Part shown: positions 39,985 to 49,105 of the stretch, piece after piece
How positions within the stretch are numbered: position 1 is the first letter of the stretch
Layout: each line of letters starts with the position of its first letter
Assembly (NCBI RefSeq): GCF_014132355.1
Contig: NZ_BLZO01000093.1
Coordinates: 1 to 64,000 of the forward strand
Length of the DNA stretch: 64,000 nucleotides
DNA from: Okeania sp. KiyG1
GTDB taxonomy: Bacteria; Cyanobacteriota; Cyanobacteriia; Cyanobacteriales; Microcoleaceae
Direction of reading: 5' to 3'
The notes under the pieces: generated by a model
Told to the model about the DNA's origin: nothing
What the model saw: the letters and a program-made list of their open reading frames with translations, nothing else
Database searches by the model: none
Position numbers and translations under genes: made by a program

Positions 39985-41118
39985 TTAGATAGAATAACAA
40001 ATTTGTGCAAAAAGTGTATCAGCAACTTCAGTTTTTAAGAAAATTTGACGATCGCGGTCAAATAACATCGAACCTACTTGGACTTGTTTTTGACTGTGAT
40101 TAAAAATATAAGCTTGACTACGTTCCTCTATACGGGAGGCGATCGCCCCATAGACTAGACCCACCCAATTCTTTTCATTATCTTTATCTAAACTCCGCAG
40201 CACTTTCAAAGCAGCTTCGGCAGTAGTACAAGCAAAAATTTTTTGTAGCACAGAAGTGGGCAGACCTATATTTGCACAGTGAGCTGTTAAAATTTCTAAT
40301 CTTCCGTCAGCTAAATGGTGATGAGTATGAAAAATCCCACCAGCCAATTTAATTAATTTGCCATGATAGCCTAATAATAAAATAGACTCTACTCCAGCAA
40401 CAGCAGCAGCTACTAACATTGGGCCTAACCAGTTAGCTGTTTTAATGGTCTGTTGTAGTGGTATTCCCATTTTCCTCGCTAGGTCTAAACCATTTTCTCC
40501 CACACAAAACACCAAACAACTAAACTGTGCTGCCTTTTGTTGTAACTCCTCCCGATAAGCATCAAGTTGTCCAGGTACACTCAAAGGTTGAGAAACTCCC
40601 GTAGTGCCTAATAAAGAAAGTCCTTCAACAATACCAAAAGCTGAATTAGAAGTCCGAGTCGCCAGTTGACGTCCCTCTGGCAAGATAATTGTCACTTTAA
40701 TTTGTTCATTTGGCTGTAGTAAAGGTTTCAAATTTTCTTGTAGCAGTCGTCGTGCATAACTATAGATAGCTGTTTCTCCATTCCTAATATTATGTCCAAC
40801 TCCAGCACCACCCAAAATCACAATTTGTTCTGAAGCGTCACTTATAGAAAATTCCGTTAATTCTACCATTGCCCACACAGGAGTATTGCGAGTTAGATCG
40901 AGATTATTACCGGGGTCGGAACGAGTAATAGCTAAGGCAATATTATTTTTCAGCAAAGCTATTTGCTCAATAGGAATATCTACAATTCTTGCAGATTCAA
41001 TTAAATTAATTGATACAGTAGATAAAGACGAGATATTTTGACGTATCCAATGGAGCGCTGCTACAGCAGCGGCACAAGCAAAGACAGGAAGAGTATATCC
41101 AGCGCGAGGTTCAGTCAT
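39985..41118 (-). CDS. cbiD: Cobalt-precorrin-5B (C1)-methyltransferase
   Basis: CbiD methylates C-1 of cobalt-precorrin-5B in the oxygen-independent cobalamin pathway used by cyanobacteria. The 377-residue protein starts PRAGYTLPVFACAAAVAALH, the family's substrate-binding N-terminus (usually SGYTLPVFAxAAA). It continues with ITRSDPGNNLDLTRNTPVWA, ILGGAGVGHNIRNGETAIY, FGIVEGLSLLGTTGVSQPLS and GYHGKLIKLAGGIFHTHHHL, all diagnostic blocks. It is followed on the same strand by guaA after ~880 bp of repeats and an IS605-type remnant. The partner adjacency is a familiar cyanobacterial pair, here pushed apart. Confidence 0.93.
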   Translation of the reverse strand: MTEPRAGYTLPVFACAAAVAALHWIRQNISSLSTVSINLIESARIVDIPIEQIALLKNNIALAITRSDPGNNLDLTRNTPVWAMVELTEFSISDASEQIVILGGAGVGHNIRNGETAIYSYARRLLQENLKPLLQPNEQIKVTIILPEGRQLATRTSNSAFGIVEGLSLLGTTGVSQPLSVPGQLDAYREELQQKAAQFSCLVFCVGENGLDLARKMGIPLQQTIKTANWLGPMLVAAAVAGVESILLLGYHGKLIKLAGGIFHTHHHLADGRLEILTAHCANIGLPTSVLQKIFACTTAEAALKVLRSLDKDNEKNWVGLVYGAIASRIEERSQAYIFNHSQKQVQVGSMLFDRDRQIFLKTEVADTLFAQICYSI

Positions 41119-41790
41119 CAGTTTTAACGAAGTCAGAAGTCAGAAGCGCCGAGACCCCGCGACGACGCCAGTCGCAAGGGAACGCTCGGCAAGACAGTCA
41201 GTAGGAGCGAATGGCCATTTGCCCCTACATAAGTTATTTTTGTAACGGGGGTTTGAGCAACTCTCCAAAAATATTTCGCCTTAAAAGACGGGGTTGCGCG
41301 ACCTTTTTATTTTGATAAGTCAGAAGTCAGAAGTTAAGAGTTTAGAAGAAATTAGCAAATATCAAAATTCAATTAATTAATTTTTTGGCAGTAGGAGCAT
41401 ATTATCAAAAAAGTGGGTCTAAAGCCTCGCCCGACCCGCCGACCCCAAAAAGGCATTTATCTTTATATGTCAATGCTTTTAGATTTAATCAGCAAGCCCT
41501 ATCTAATTATACCGATGCTACTGGATTTGATATAAATTATTGGATAATGGAAGGCAGTGGGAGTATCTTGCTCCCATATCAAGTGAGGGCAGCATTCGGA
41601 ACTTGGCGGAACGCCAATGCCATTCGCCCCTACATATAGCAAGCATTTTAAAGGTTAATTTGCCTAAGTCCTGTATAATAAAAGTTATACATAAATATAG
41701 TCATATATAGTCAAGTGATGTCAAATATCTTCGTTGATTTATACAAGCATAGCGCCTTTATATTTGACAAAGTTTAATAACTCCAAGGCT
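41119..41790. other. Intergenic repeats
   Basis: Runs of GAAGTCAGAAG, a CGCGACGACGCCAGTCGCAAG segment, and phrases such as ATTCGCCCCTACATA and GGCAGTGGGAGTATCTTGCT (also near 20565) are dispersed repeats. No gene is supported. Confidence 0.45.
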
Positions 41791-41894
41791 AAAGGTTTAA
41801 TAGTATAATGAAACTGGCACGCTTAGTTTCAGACTAAATAATTATAAAAAATCCGAACTGCTCGAATCCTAATATAATTCTAACTCCTTGATTT

Positions 41895-43125
41895 ATGAAA
41901 TTAGTTGAGAGGCATATTATTCAGACAAATCATCGGTTTTATGATGAAATTGACCGACTTTGTTTCTTGTCGAAAAATCTTTATAACTATGCTAATTATT
42001 TAGTTCGTAAATCTTTCATATTTGAAAATAATTATCGTCACTATTATGACCTGCAAAAAACACTCTCTACTCAATCAGACTATCAAGCAATGCCAGCTAA
42101 AGTATCTCAACAAATATTGATGATACTAGATAAAAACTGGAAAAGTTTTTTAGCAGCGAATGAAGTCTATAAACAAAACCCATCGAAGTTTAATGCTCGT
42201 CCTTGCCTTCCGAGATATAAAAATAAAATAACGGGAAGAAATATTGTAGTTTATACAACACAAGCTATCAGCAAGAGGCAGTTAAAACAAGGAATTATTA
42301 ATCCCAGCAAAACAGGGATTTATCTAAAAACATTAGTACCTACTTCACAAATCAAACAAGTTCGTCTCGTCCCTAGACTTAACCATTATGTAATAGAGGT
42401 CATTTATGAGAAATGCGAAAAACAATACGAGCTAGAAAAAAATCGTTGCGCAAGTATTGATATAGGATTAAACAATTTAGCTACATTAACCTTTAATAAG
42501 CGCCGGAATGAAACCCAAGAGTGATAAATGGCAGACCGTTAAAATCTATAAATCAATACTATAATAAAGTTAAAAGCTTCCTACAATCTGAACTCCGGGA
42601 GAATCAATCAAGCAAGAGGCTGAAAAAGCTTTGTAGTAAAAGAGAATTCAAAATCAACGATTATCTTGCGTATTGCGTCCCGTTTGATTATTGATACTCT
42701 AATTAATAAGAAAATAGGAACTTTGATAATTGGGCACAATGAAGAGTGGAAACAGAAGATAAATCTAGGGAAAAGAAATAATCAAAATTTTGTATCTGTT
42801 CCCTATTAACTTGTTAATAGAAATGTTATCTTATAAAGCCAAGATGGTAGGAATAGATGTAATTCTTACAGAAGAATCTTACACCTCCGCATCAAGTTTT
42901 ATAGATAATGATTTGATTCCTGTGTACAAGAAAGGTCAGAAAAATCAAGTCACCTTTTCTGGAAAAAGAATAAAGCGATGCAGCGCCGCCAAAGGGGGTT
43001 TCCCCCATGAGCGACTGCATCAAGACAAAGAGGTTTGTATCGTACCGCCAGTAAAGGGTTAATTAATGCTGATGTTAATGGTTCTCTAAACATAATGAGA
43101 AAAGCAGCTCCCTTTTGTCTTTGAC
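41895..43125 (+). pseudogene. tnpB: TnpB (IS605 OrfB / IS1341-type), copy 1, frameshifted
   Basis: The N-terminal part (MKLVERHIIQTNHRFYDEID, FLSKNLYNYANYLVRKSFIF, YQAMPAKVSQQILMILDKNW) and the first RuvC motif CASIDIGLNNLATL identify the RNA-guided nuclease TnpB. Frame breaks follow at three places. The first is a 2-base gain near 42500. The second is the TATCTTGCGTATTGC site near 42662, shared with copy 2. The third is a palindromic GATGCAGCGC...GCGACTGCATC insert near 42975-43025, also shared. After it GLYRTASKGLINADVNGSLN with the third RuvC Asp resumes, ending at 43125. No tnpA is present. It cannot encode a working nuclease. Confidence 0.8.
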
Positions 43126-43215
43126 TATGGGATAGAGAAGCCAGTGCGTTGGGCGGGTTTCCCGACTTGAAGCAACTGGCGTGGTGTTGTAGTTCACCCA
43201 GTCAGGATAACACCT
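43060..43215 (+). ncRNA. Putative guide (omega) RNA region, tnpB copy 1 right end
   Basis: TnpB guide RNAs overlap the 3' end of tnpB and run to the right end of the element. Here the segment from about 43060 to 43215 (AAGCAACTGGCGTGGTGTTG, CCCAGTCAGGATAACACC) is almost unchanged between the two copies, though both coding frames are broken. Folding potential is visible in GTTGGGCGGGTTTCCCGAC. It is inferred from family knowledge. Confidence 0.35.
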
Positions 43216-43372
43216 GCAAAATAAGGATATGTCATATTTGACTATATTTTTATGAACTATACGCTATAATATGTCTTTTCCTAAGTCCTGTATATTTGTT
43301 TTTAGGTAACTTTCTTAAAATTATCTGACTTTAGTAAATTTAACTATTGTCCAACAGTTAAGGAAAAAAATC

Positions 43373-43846
43373 ATGGGTACTAGAGAAGCATCTTTTTTAT
43401 TAGGTATGTCTCGTCAACGTTTATTAGTTTTATTAGCTCAAGGAAGAGTTAAAGGAGCACAGAAAAAAGGCAGATTCTGGGAAATACCAGTATCAGAAAG
43501 TGGAATGCCTGTAATAATCCCGGCTCGGCGGGGTCCGAAAGGTATGTGGCGCAAGAGAGAAACTACTACACCAAAAATGATTCATGTCAATCAAAACAAA
43601 ATTCAAAGTAATAAAACTAAGCCTCCAACAGAATTGGAAGCTGTAGTGTCAGTTAAGCACGGCGGTCATAACTATTATGGTTATGAGTTATATATTTCAG
43701 GTCCTTGCCAAATAGTCTATCGACCTTACAAACCAGCAAGTTGTGGCGCTCATCTGTGGATTAATACTTTTGATTGTGTGCAATTTATAGATACTAAATC
43801 GAATCCAGCCACTGCAAGGCAATCCAGCAAACAAATTTTCATCTAG
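43373..43846 (+). CDS. Excisionase-like HTH DNA-binding protein
   Basis: The first ~45 residues (GTREASFLLGMSRQRLLVLL and GRVKGAQKKGRFWEIPVS) are a MerR/excisionase-type winged helix-turn-helix with the typical GRxKGAxKxGRxWxIP ending. A basic linker (RRGPKGMWRKR) follows, then a ~60-residue domain LEAVVSVKHGGHNYYGYELY...ASCGAHLWINTFDC of unknown type. The start ATG has AAGGA upstream. It lies between two dead tnpB elements and may be a mobile-element passenger or a local regulator. The C-terminal region after IDTKSN looks like read-through into repeat. Confidence 0.65.
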   Translation: MGTREASFLLGMSRQRLLVLLAQGRVKGAQKKGRFWEIPVSESGMPVIIPARRGPKGMWRKRETTTPKMIHVNQNKIQSNKTKPPTELEAVVSVKHGGHNYYGYELYISGPCQIVYRPYKPASCGAHLWINTFDCVQFIDTKSNPATARQSSKQIFI

Positions 43847-43991
43847 CCTGGTTTCAAAGGCAGTCCGATCATCACCAAAAAATATTTATTCGCTTAGAGT
43901 AGCTCAACTGACAATAACTTCAGCAGGCTTTGTGCTGTTTGTGAGAAATCGTCACAGCATTAAGATTTTGATCTTCCTATTTTTTCACAAA

Positions 43992-44219
43992 TCATTTAGG
44001 ATTGCTGTAGATACGCTTAGGCTCATCAAAATCATCACTAATAAAAACACCATCGCGATCGCTACCAAATAAAGGAGGTCTTTTAGTTTGGATTTTAGCA
44101 GATATTAATTTCACCATTGGTTGGTGATTTTTAGTAATAATAATTTCTTTTCCTTCAGCAGCCATTTCTAACAATTTATTGATTTGTAATACCCCTTGAT
44201 TAATATCTATAGTTTCCAT
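43992..44219 (-). CDS. Phd/YefM-type antitoxin, no toxin gene beside it
   Basis: The 75-residue protein METIDINQGVLQINKLLEMA, EGKEIIITKNHQPMVKLISA has the Phd/YefM fold pattern: a short strand, two helices and the strand with NHQPMVKL. These antitoxins bind their promoter and neutralise a PIN- or RelE-type toxin. The C-terminal part (GSDRDGVFISDDFDEPKRIY) looks like the toxin-binding tail common with VapC partners. Downstream (43860-43990) there is no toxin frame, so the system is orphaned or its toxin is lost. Confidence 0.75.
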   Translation of the reverse strand: METIDINQGVLQINKLLEMAAEGKEIIITKNHQPMVKLISAKIQTKRPPLFGSDRDGVFISDDFDEPKRIYSNPK

Positions 44220-44450
44220 ATTTTCAAATTAAAAGTTAAAAGTCAAAAATCAAAAGGAATTAAATTTTAATACCAAATTCAAAAAAGATAGTTACATCTT
44301 AATTTGTGATTTATTACTAAAATAAAAAAATAAATTCCATAAATTATAAAAATTCAACCTTTTTCTCTATTTTTTATTATGTTTTTCTTTCCCTGTTCCC
44401 TATATTGTGACTATAGCAGTATTTTATGAAATTGGTATAAGTCAAAAGTC

Positions 44451-44546
44451 AAAGGTAATGAACTTGAGCTAGGAAAAACCCTTAGTTTAGCAATTATCAG
44501 AATGGAAGATGAATTAAGCTATTTATTAGTAAGAGCTAGATTTTAA
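44451..44546 (+). pseudogene. C-terminal gene remnant
   Basis: The frame NELELGKTLSLAIIRMEDEL + SYLLVRARF stop is in good codon style but has no start. It emerges directly from AAAAGTCAAAAGTC repeats. It appears to be the tail of a lost gene, placed just ahead of the nuclease-like gene at 44568. Confidence 0.35.
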
Positions 44547-44567
44547 CATAACAAGGAGCCGAAGTCC

Positions 44568-45185
44568 ATGTCCTACAGTGAATTTAAAACCATAGCTGAA
44601 GTGAGCGATCGCTTTGATTTGACAGTAGACGAATCAAAAAATTTATTTGCTGACATTGCTCCTGTAAAAGTAAGCGAATTTCTGCAACAAATTTTAGAAC
44701 GAAATATTCCCCTGGCAAGTGCTATTAATACAGAAAAAGCTCGTTCTGAACTTTTAATTGCCCCTACCCTATTAGAAATCCGAGATATATATAAAAATGA
44801 GGTAGGTTTTTTTTCTGGTTCAGAATTCAATATCGATTCAGAGTTAGGATTAAATGGTTTTTGTGACTTTATTTTAACAGCTTCAAGAGAAATTTATGAA
44901 ATATGCCGTCCAGTTTTGACATTAGTTGAAGCCAAGAATGAAAATATTAAAGGAGGTTTACCCCAGTGCATGGCTGAAATGATTGCTGCTCAAAAATTTA
45001 ACTTGAGAGAAAATATTAATTTACCCATTTATGGAGCTGTAACAACAGGAATAATCTGGCAATTTCTAATCTTAGAAGGTAATCTCCTCTGTATCGATCT
45101 GCGTGAATACTATATCAGAGATACAGACAAACTTTTGGCTATTTTATCTCATCCGTTTCAGGAATATCTAGGCCATCAATTTTGA
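44568..45185 (+). CDS. PD-(D/E)XK-nuclease-like hypothetical protein
   Basis: The 205-residue protein has AAGGAG eleven bases before its ATG. Around residues 95-145 it shows GFCDFILTASREIYEICRPV then LTLVEAKNENIKGGLPQCMA, an Asp, Glu-x-Lys and Gln arrangement like PD-(D/E)XK nucleases. Next is AVTTGIIWQFLIL, resembling the late strand of these folds. Similar proteins are common in cyanobacteria without established function. An upstream remnant at 44451-44546 and a dead tnpB element at 45402 flank it. Confidence 0.6.
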   Translation: MSYSEFKTIAEVSDRFDLTVDESKNLFADIAPVKVSEFLQQILERNIPLASAINTEKARSELLIAPTLLEIRDIYKNEVGFFSGSEFNIDSELGLNGFCDFILTASREIYEICRPVLTLVEAKNENIKGGLPQCMAEMIAAQKFNLRENINLPIYGAVTTGIIWQFLILEGNLLCIDLREYYIRDTDKLLAILSHPFQEYLGHQF

Positions 45186-45401
45186 AGTCAAAAGTCAAAA
45201 GTAAGAAATTAAGTCAAAAGTTAAATGGCTTTTAACTTCCGTGAAACGGTGTAGTGAATTCAAAAGTCAAAAGTAAGAAATTTTAAGTTAAAAGCATTTC
45301 AATTCATATGTTTAATGGTATAATGAAATTAGCTGAGAATTCAAGACTCAAAAAAATGAATAAATGCTCCGAGCCTTTAGTAATTTTAACTCCTTAGATT
45401 T

Positions 45402-46627
45402 ATGATATTAGTTGAGAGACATATTATTCAGAAAAATCATCTGTTTTATGCTGAAATTGACCAGCTGTGTTTCTTGTCTAAAAATCTCTATAACTATGCT
45501 AATTATTTAGTTCGTCAGTCTTTTATATTTGAAAATACAAATCTATCCTATTATGACCTGCAAAAAATACTTTCTACCCAACCAGATTATCAAGCAATGC
45601 CAGCTAAAGTATCTCAACAAATCTTGATGATTTTAGAGAAAAACTGGAAAAGCTTTTTAGCAGCAAACGAAGTTTATAAACATAACACATCAAAGTTTAA
45701 ATCTCGTCCTCGTATTCCTGGATATAAAAATAAAGTAGCGGGAAGAAATATTGTAGTTTATACAACACAAGCCATCAGCAAGAGACAATTAAAACAAGAA
45801 ATTATTCATCTGAGTAAAACTGGGATTTATCTAAAAACTTTAGTATCTGCTTCACAAATTAAACAAGTTCGTCTCGTTCCTAAACTTAATCATTATGTAA
45901 TTGAGGTGATTTATGAAGCTACGGAAAAACAATACGAGTTAGAAAAAAATCGTTGTGCCAGTATTGATATTGGATTAAACAATTTAGCTACATTAACTTT
46001 TAATCAAGCTGGAATCAAACCACTCTTGATAAATGGCAGACCGTTAAAATCTATCAATCAATACTATAATAAATTCAAGAGCTTTCTACAATCTCAACTC
46101 CGGGAAAATCAATCAAGCCTCAGACTAAAAAAGCTTTGTAATAAAAGAGAATTTAAAATCAATGACTATCTTGCGTATTGCATCCCGTTTAATTATTAAT
46201 ACTCTAATTAAAGAGAAAATAGGGACATTGATAATAGGGCATAATGAAGACTGGAAGCAGAAGATAAATCTAGGGAAAAGAAATAATCAAAATTTTGTAT
46301 CTGTTCCCTATAACAAGTTAATAGAAATGTTATCTTATAAAGCCAAGATGGCAGGCATAGATGTAATAATTACAGAAGAATCTTACACCTCAAAAGCGAG
46401 TTTTATAGATAATGATTTTCTTCCTGTGTACAAGAAAGGTCAGAAAAATCATGTCACCTTTTCAGGAAAAAGAGTAAAGCGATGCAGCGCGGTCTTGGGG
46501 GTTTCCCCCATGAGCGACTGCATCAAGACAAAGAGGTTTGTATTGTACCGCCAGCAAAAGATTAATCAATGCTGATGTCAACGGTTCTCTAAACATTATG
46601 AGAAAAGCAGCTCCCTTTTGTCTTTGA
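45402..46627 (+). pseudogene. tnpB: TnpB (IS605 OrfB / IS1341-type), copy 2, frameshifted
   Basis: Copy 2 is close to copy 1 throughout. The coding frame is open to TFNQAGIKPLLINGRPLKSI and beyond (RuvC Asp in CASIDIGLNNLATL). It then breaks at the TATCTTGCGTATTGC site (about 46160) and again where a ~49-bp palindromic insert (GATGCAGCGC...GACTGCATC, about 46483-46530) separates GKRVKR from GLYCTASKRLINADVNGSLN. The frame 46162-46575 is the middle piece, with GHNEDW and ITEESYTS (the second RuvC Glu). The stop is near 46627. Both breaks are shared with copy 1, so the parent was already damaged before duplication. Confidence 0.8.
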
Positions 46628-46718
46628 CTATGGGATAGAGAAGCCAGTGCGTTGGGCGGGTTCCCCGACTTGAAGCAACTGGCGTGGTGTTGTAGTTCAC
46701 CCAGTCAGGGTAACACCT
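46562..46718 (+). ncRNA. Putative guide (omega) RNA region, tnpB copy 2 right end
   Basis: This is the equivalent right-end segment to that of copy 1, with only a few differences by eye (GGGTTCCCC against GGGTTTCCC, CAGGGTAAC against CAGGATAAC). Retention of sequence past the tnpB stop is what a guide RNA scaffold or transposition end would require. Confidence 0.35.
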
Positions 46719-46833
46719 GCAAAATAAGAATATGTCATATTTACCTATATTTTTATCAACTATATGATTTTTCATTTAACTTTTGACTTCACATAGCTTT
46801 TGACTTTTTAGTTTTGACTTTTGACTTAGAAAG

Positions 46834-48498
46834 CTACTGTTTTTTCAATTTCACAAATACATCATACTGAGTAGTACGATTACTACTAACAATAGATGTA
46901 ACTCCAATAGACTCCATACCATCTATCCAAACTTTTTGATTTGGAGGTAGTTGCGGAATAGAAAGATTTTGAGGGTTGAAACTGCCACTAATATCAAGGA
47001 AAAAATTACCGTTAAAAGATTCTGACTCTGGTGGTATACTTTTTTGTAACACTGCACTTTCAGCCATAGAAGTTGTTGGCGCAGGTAAAATTTGATTCTC
47101 CACAGACCCTCCTAATGTAAAGAATGCCACATTCCCATTCAACCAACCACGAATTACGGTAAAACCACCAAATGGCGAAGTCCACTTAACCACAGATTCT
47201 CCACTAGCAACAGCTTCACCTACTTGAAATTCTTGGTTTTTCATTGCCTCATCTAACTTTTTCAGTGACTCTTCCGCAGCACGGCGATCGCTTGCTTTAA
47301 CCATAAAGACAAACCCCGCAGCAAATTTGTTTAACTCATCCTTACTTTTAGGGATAGGCAACAAAGACAAAGAATATTCTCCTGCCATCCATTTGAGAAA
47401 ATCTTCATCTAAATTCATATTAGTTGTATTCTTCACAGCTTTACGCAATGTATCTGGGTTAATAGGAGCTACTGGGTTAGCTGCTGCATTTTTGACATAA
47501 TCAGACCACATTTTCTGTAAATTACTGCCAGATACCATCATCAAAGCATTTCCTGGAATTCGATTTAACATTTCCATAGCTCTGTTTTCCACGGTAAACT
47601 TTTTCTGACTATTAGGTTTTAGCCAAGAAATAGCCTTTAAATTTATACCTTCAGGAACTACATTTATACTAGCTGCGACTCCCTGGTTATCCTCAAGTTG
47701 TTTGAGATTTTCCTCAGAAACAGGAGTAATAGACTTACTAGAAGTATAAGCAGCAGCAACAGGAATATTCACATATACAAAGGCAAAAGGTGAAGCGGTT
47801 TCCAATTTCTCGACCGCTGCTGTATAACCAGGAACTTTTGCCAGAGACTCGTCTCCTTTATAAATATCGATCGCCTGATTTATTGAAGTCTGGGAGTCCG
47901 TAATTACTAAATACTGATTTCCCAATGCTGCAGCAGAAATATCTTGGTTAGGAACTCCTTCCGTTTCTGTAATTTCAATACCTCTATAAGTACGTTTAAC
48001 TAATTTACCTTTTTCCAGAGAGCGTGGTTGGTCTAAAATTTGTTTGGCCTTAACTGGGTTGGCGATGGGTAATACTACCACAGTTGCTTGTTGAGCTGGA
48101 GGTGGAGGAGGAGAGTCGGGAGTACTAGAGTTAGCTGCTTCTAGAGTTTGCTTGCGCAATAAAGCAATCATTATTTCCTCTCCTACCCAAGGTTGAATAT
48201 CTCGTTGATAGTTATAACCATAAGTCGTGAGGAAGCGATCGCGCAATTGCCCCAATAGATTTTTAAATGCAGTTTGAGATTCTGGAGTGCCAAACTGTTG
48301 TAGTTTTTCCCATTGACTAGGGTTACTGGAAACAGAAATAGTCATCATTGCATCTTTGGGCACAACCTCAGCACCCACTGGCAAATTATCTGCTGTGTCT
48401 TTGGAAGCTATTATAATGTAGCCAGCGACACTACCAATAATCATTAATACGGTTGCCCCTAGTAGGGTTAAGGGTAAGGTTTTATCTTGTTTTTTCAT
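46834..48498 (-). CDS. DUF3352 membrane-anchored protein
   Basis: The protein has 554 residues: a single N-terminal membrane helix (LPLTLLGATVLMIIGSVAGYIIIA), then a large extracytoplasmic DUF3352 domain, with VPKDAMMTISVSSNPSQW near the start, DIQPWVGEEIMIALL, LVITDSQTSI, MLNRIPGNALMMVSG and an ending VTSIVSSNRTTQYDVFVKLK. DUF3352 proteins are near-universal in cyanobacteria and of unknown function. A Pro-rich stretch (SPPPPPAQQ) sits at about residue 127. There are no sibling genes: a dead tnpB lies downstream and a MITE upstream. Confidence 0.85.
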   Translation of the reverse strand: MKKQDKTLPLTLLGATVLMIIGSVAGYIIIASKDTADNLPVGAEVVPKDAMMTISVSSNPSQWEKLQQFGTPESQTAFKNLLGQLRDRFLTTYGYNYQRDIQPWVGEEIMIALLRKQTLEAANSSTPDSPPPPPAQQATVVVLPIANPVKAKQILDQPRSLEKGKLVKRTYRGIEITETEGVPNQDISAAALGNQYLVITDSQTSINQAIDIYKGDESLAKVPGYTAAVEKLETASPFAFVYVNIPVAAAYTSSKSITPVSEENLKQLEDNQGVAASINVVPEGINLKAISWLKPNSQKKFTVENRAMEMLNRIPGNALMMVSGSNLQKMWSDYVKNAAANPVAPINPDTLRKAVKNTTNMNLDEDFLKWMAGEYSLSLLPIPKSKDELNKFAAGFVFMVKASDRRAAEESLKKLDEAMKNQEFQVGEAVASGESVVKWTSPFGGFTVIRGWLNGNVAFFTLGGSVENQILPAPTTSMAESAVLQKSIPPESESFNGNFFLDISGSFNPQNLSIPQLPPNQKVWIDGMESIGVTSIVSSNRTTQYDVFVKLKKQ

Positions 48499-48532
48499 TT
48501 TTTAAAATAGGAAATAGGGAATAGGGAATAGG

Positions 48533-48831
48533 GGCGTTGCTGATTCTGGGTATGATTTTGCCCCCCTAGCCCCCCAAAATTGGGGGGAATAAAACTCTAA
48601 AAGTGCCCAAAATTGGTGGATTTAGGGGGCTTGATATGATTTTGCCCCCCTAGCCCCCCAAAATTGGGGGGAATAAAACTCTAAAAGTCCCCCACGCATT
48701 GGGGAATTTAGGGGGCTTTACCAGAACCAAACAGGGGAATAAAACTCTAAAAGTCCCCCACGCATTGGGGGATTTAGGGGGCTTTACCAGAACCAAACAA
48801 TCGCACATTTATACTTCAATTCAGCAACGCC
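48533..48831. mobile_element. MITE of the GGCGTTGCTGA family, 299 bp
   Basis: The ends GGCGTTGCTGATT and AATTCAGCAACGCC are inverted copies. The flanks GGAATAGG and GGAATTGG match at seven of eight bases, consistent with an 8-bp target duplication. The inside consists of duplicated CCCCCCTAGCCCCCCAAAA and TTGGGGGGAATAAAACTC modules. A shorter relative with an exact duplication is at 54872-55019. Confidence 0.7.
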
Positions 48832-49105
48832 GGAATTGGCAATAGGTATATAGATATAATTTCAAATGGTATTATATATAGATATTTAAGGATATAATTT
48901 GCCATAAATTTAGAATTATATCACGACTTATCCATAAACGCTATTGGTAGGGTGTATTAGCGGTAGCGTAACTGAGCAAACCCTATATCTATTGTCAAAG
49001 TTTCTAACTATAACTTCTGACTTTTGACTTAAAATACTTTTGACTTTTGACTTCTAACTTCTAACTTAAAATACTTTTGACTTTTGAATTTTGAATTTTG
49101 ACTTT

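Noticed and set aside
41385-41639. Plus-strand frame of 84 residues beginning VGAYYQKSGSKASPDPP
   Set aside because: It is composed of dispersed repeat phrases also seen near 61960-62030 and 20565, with no start context.
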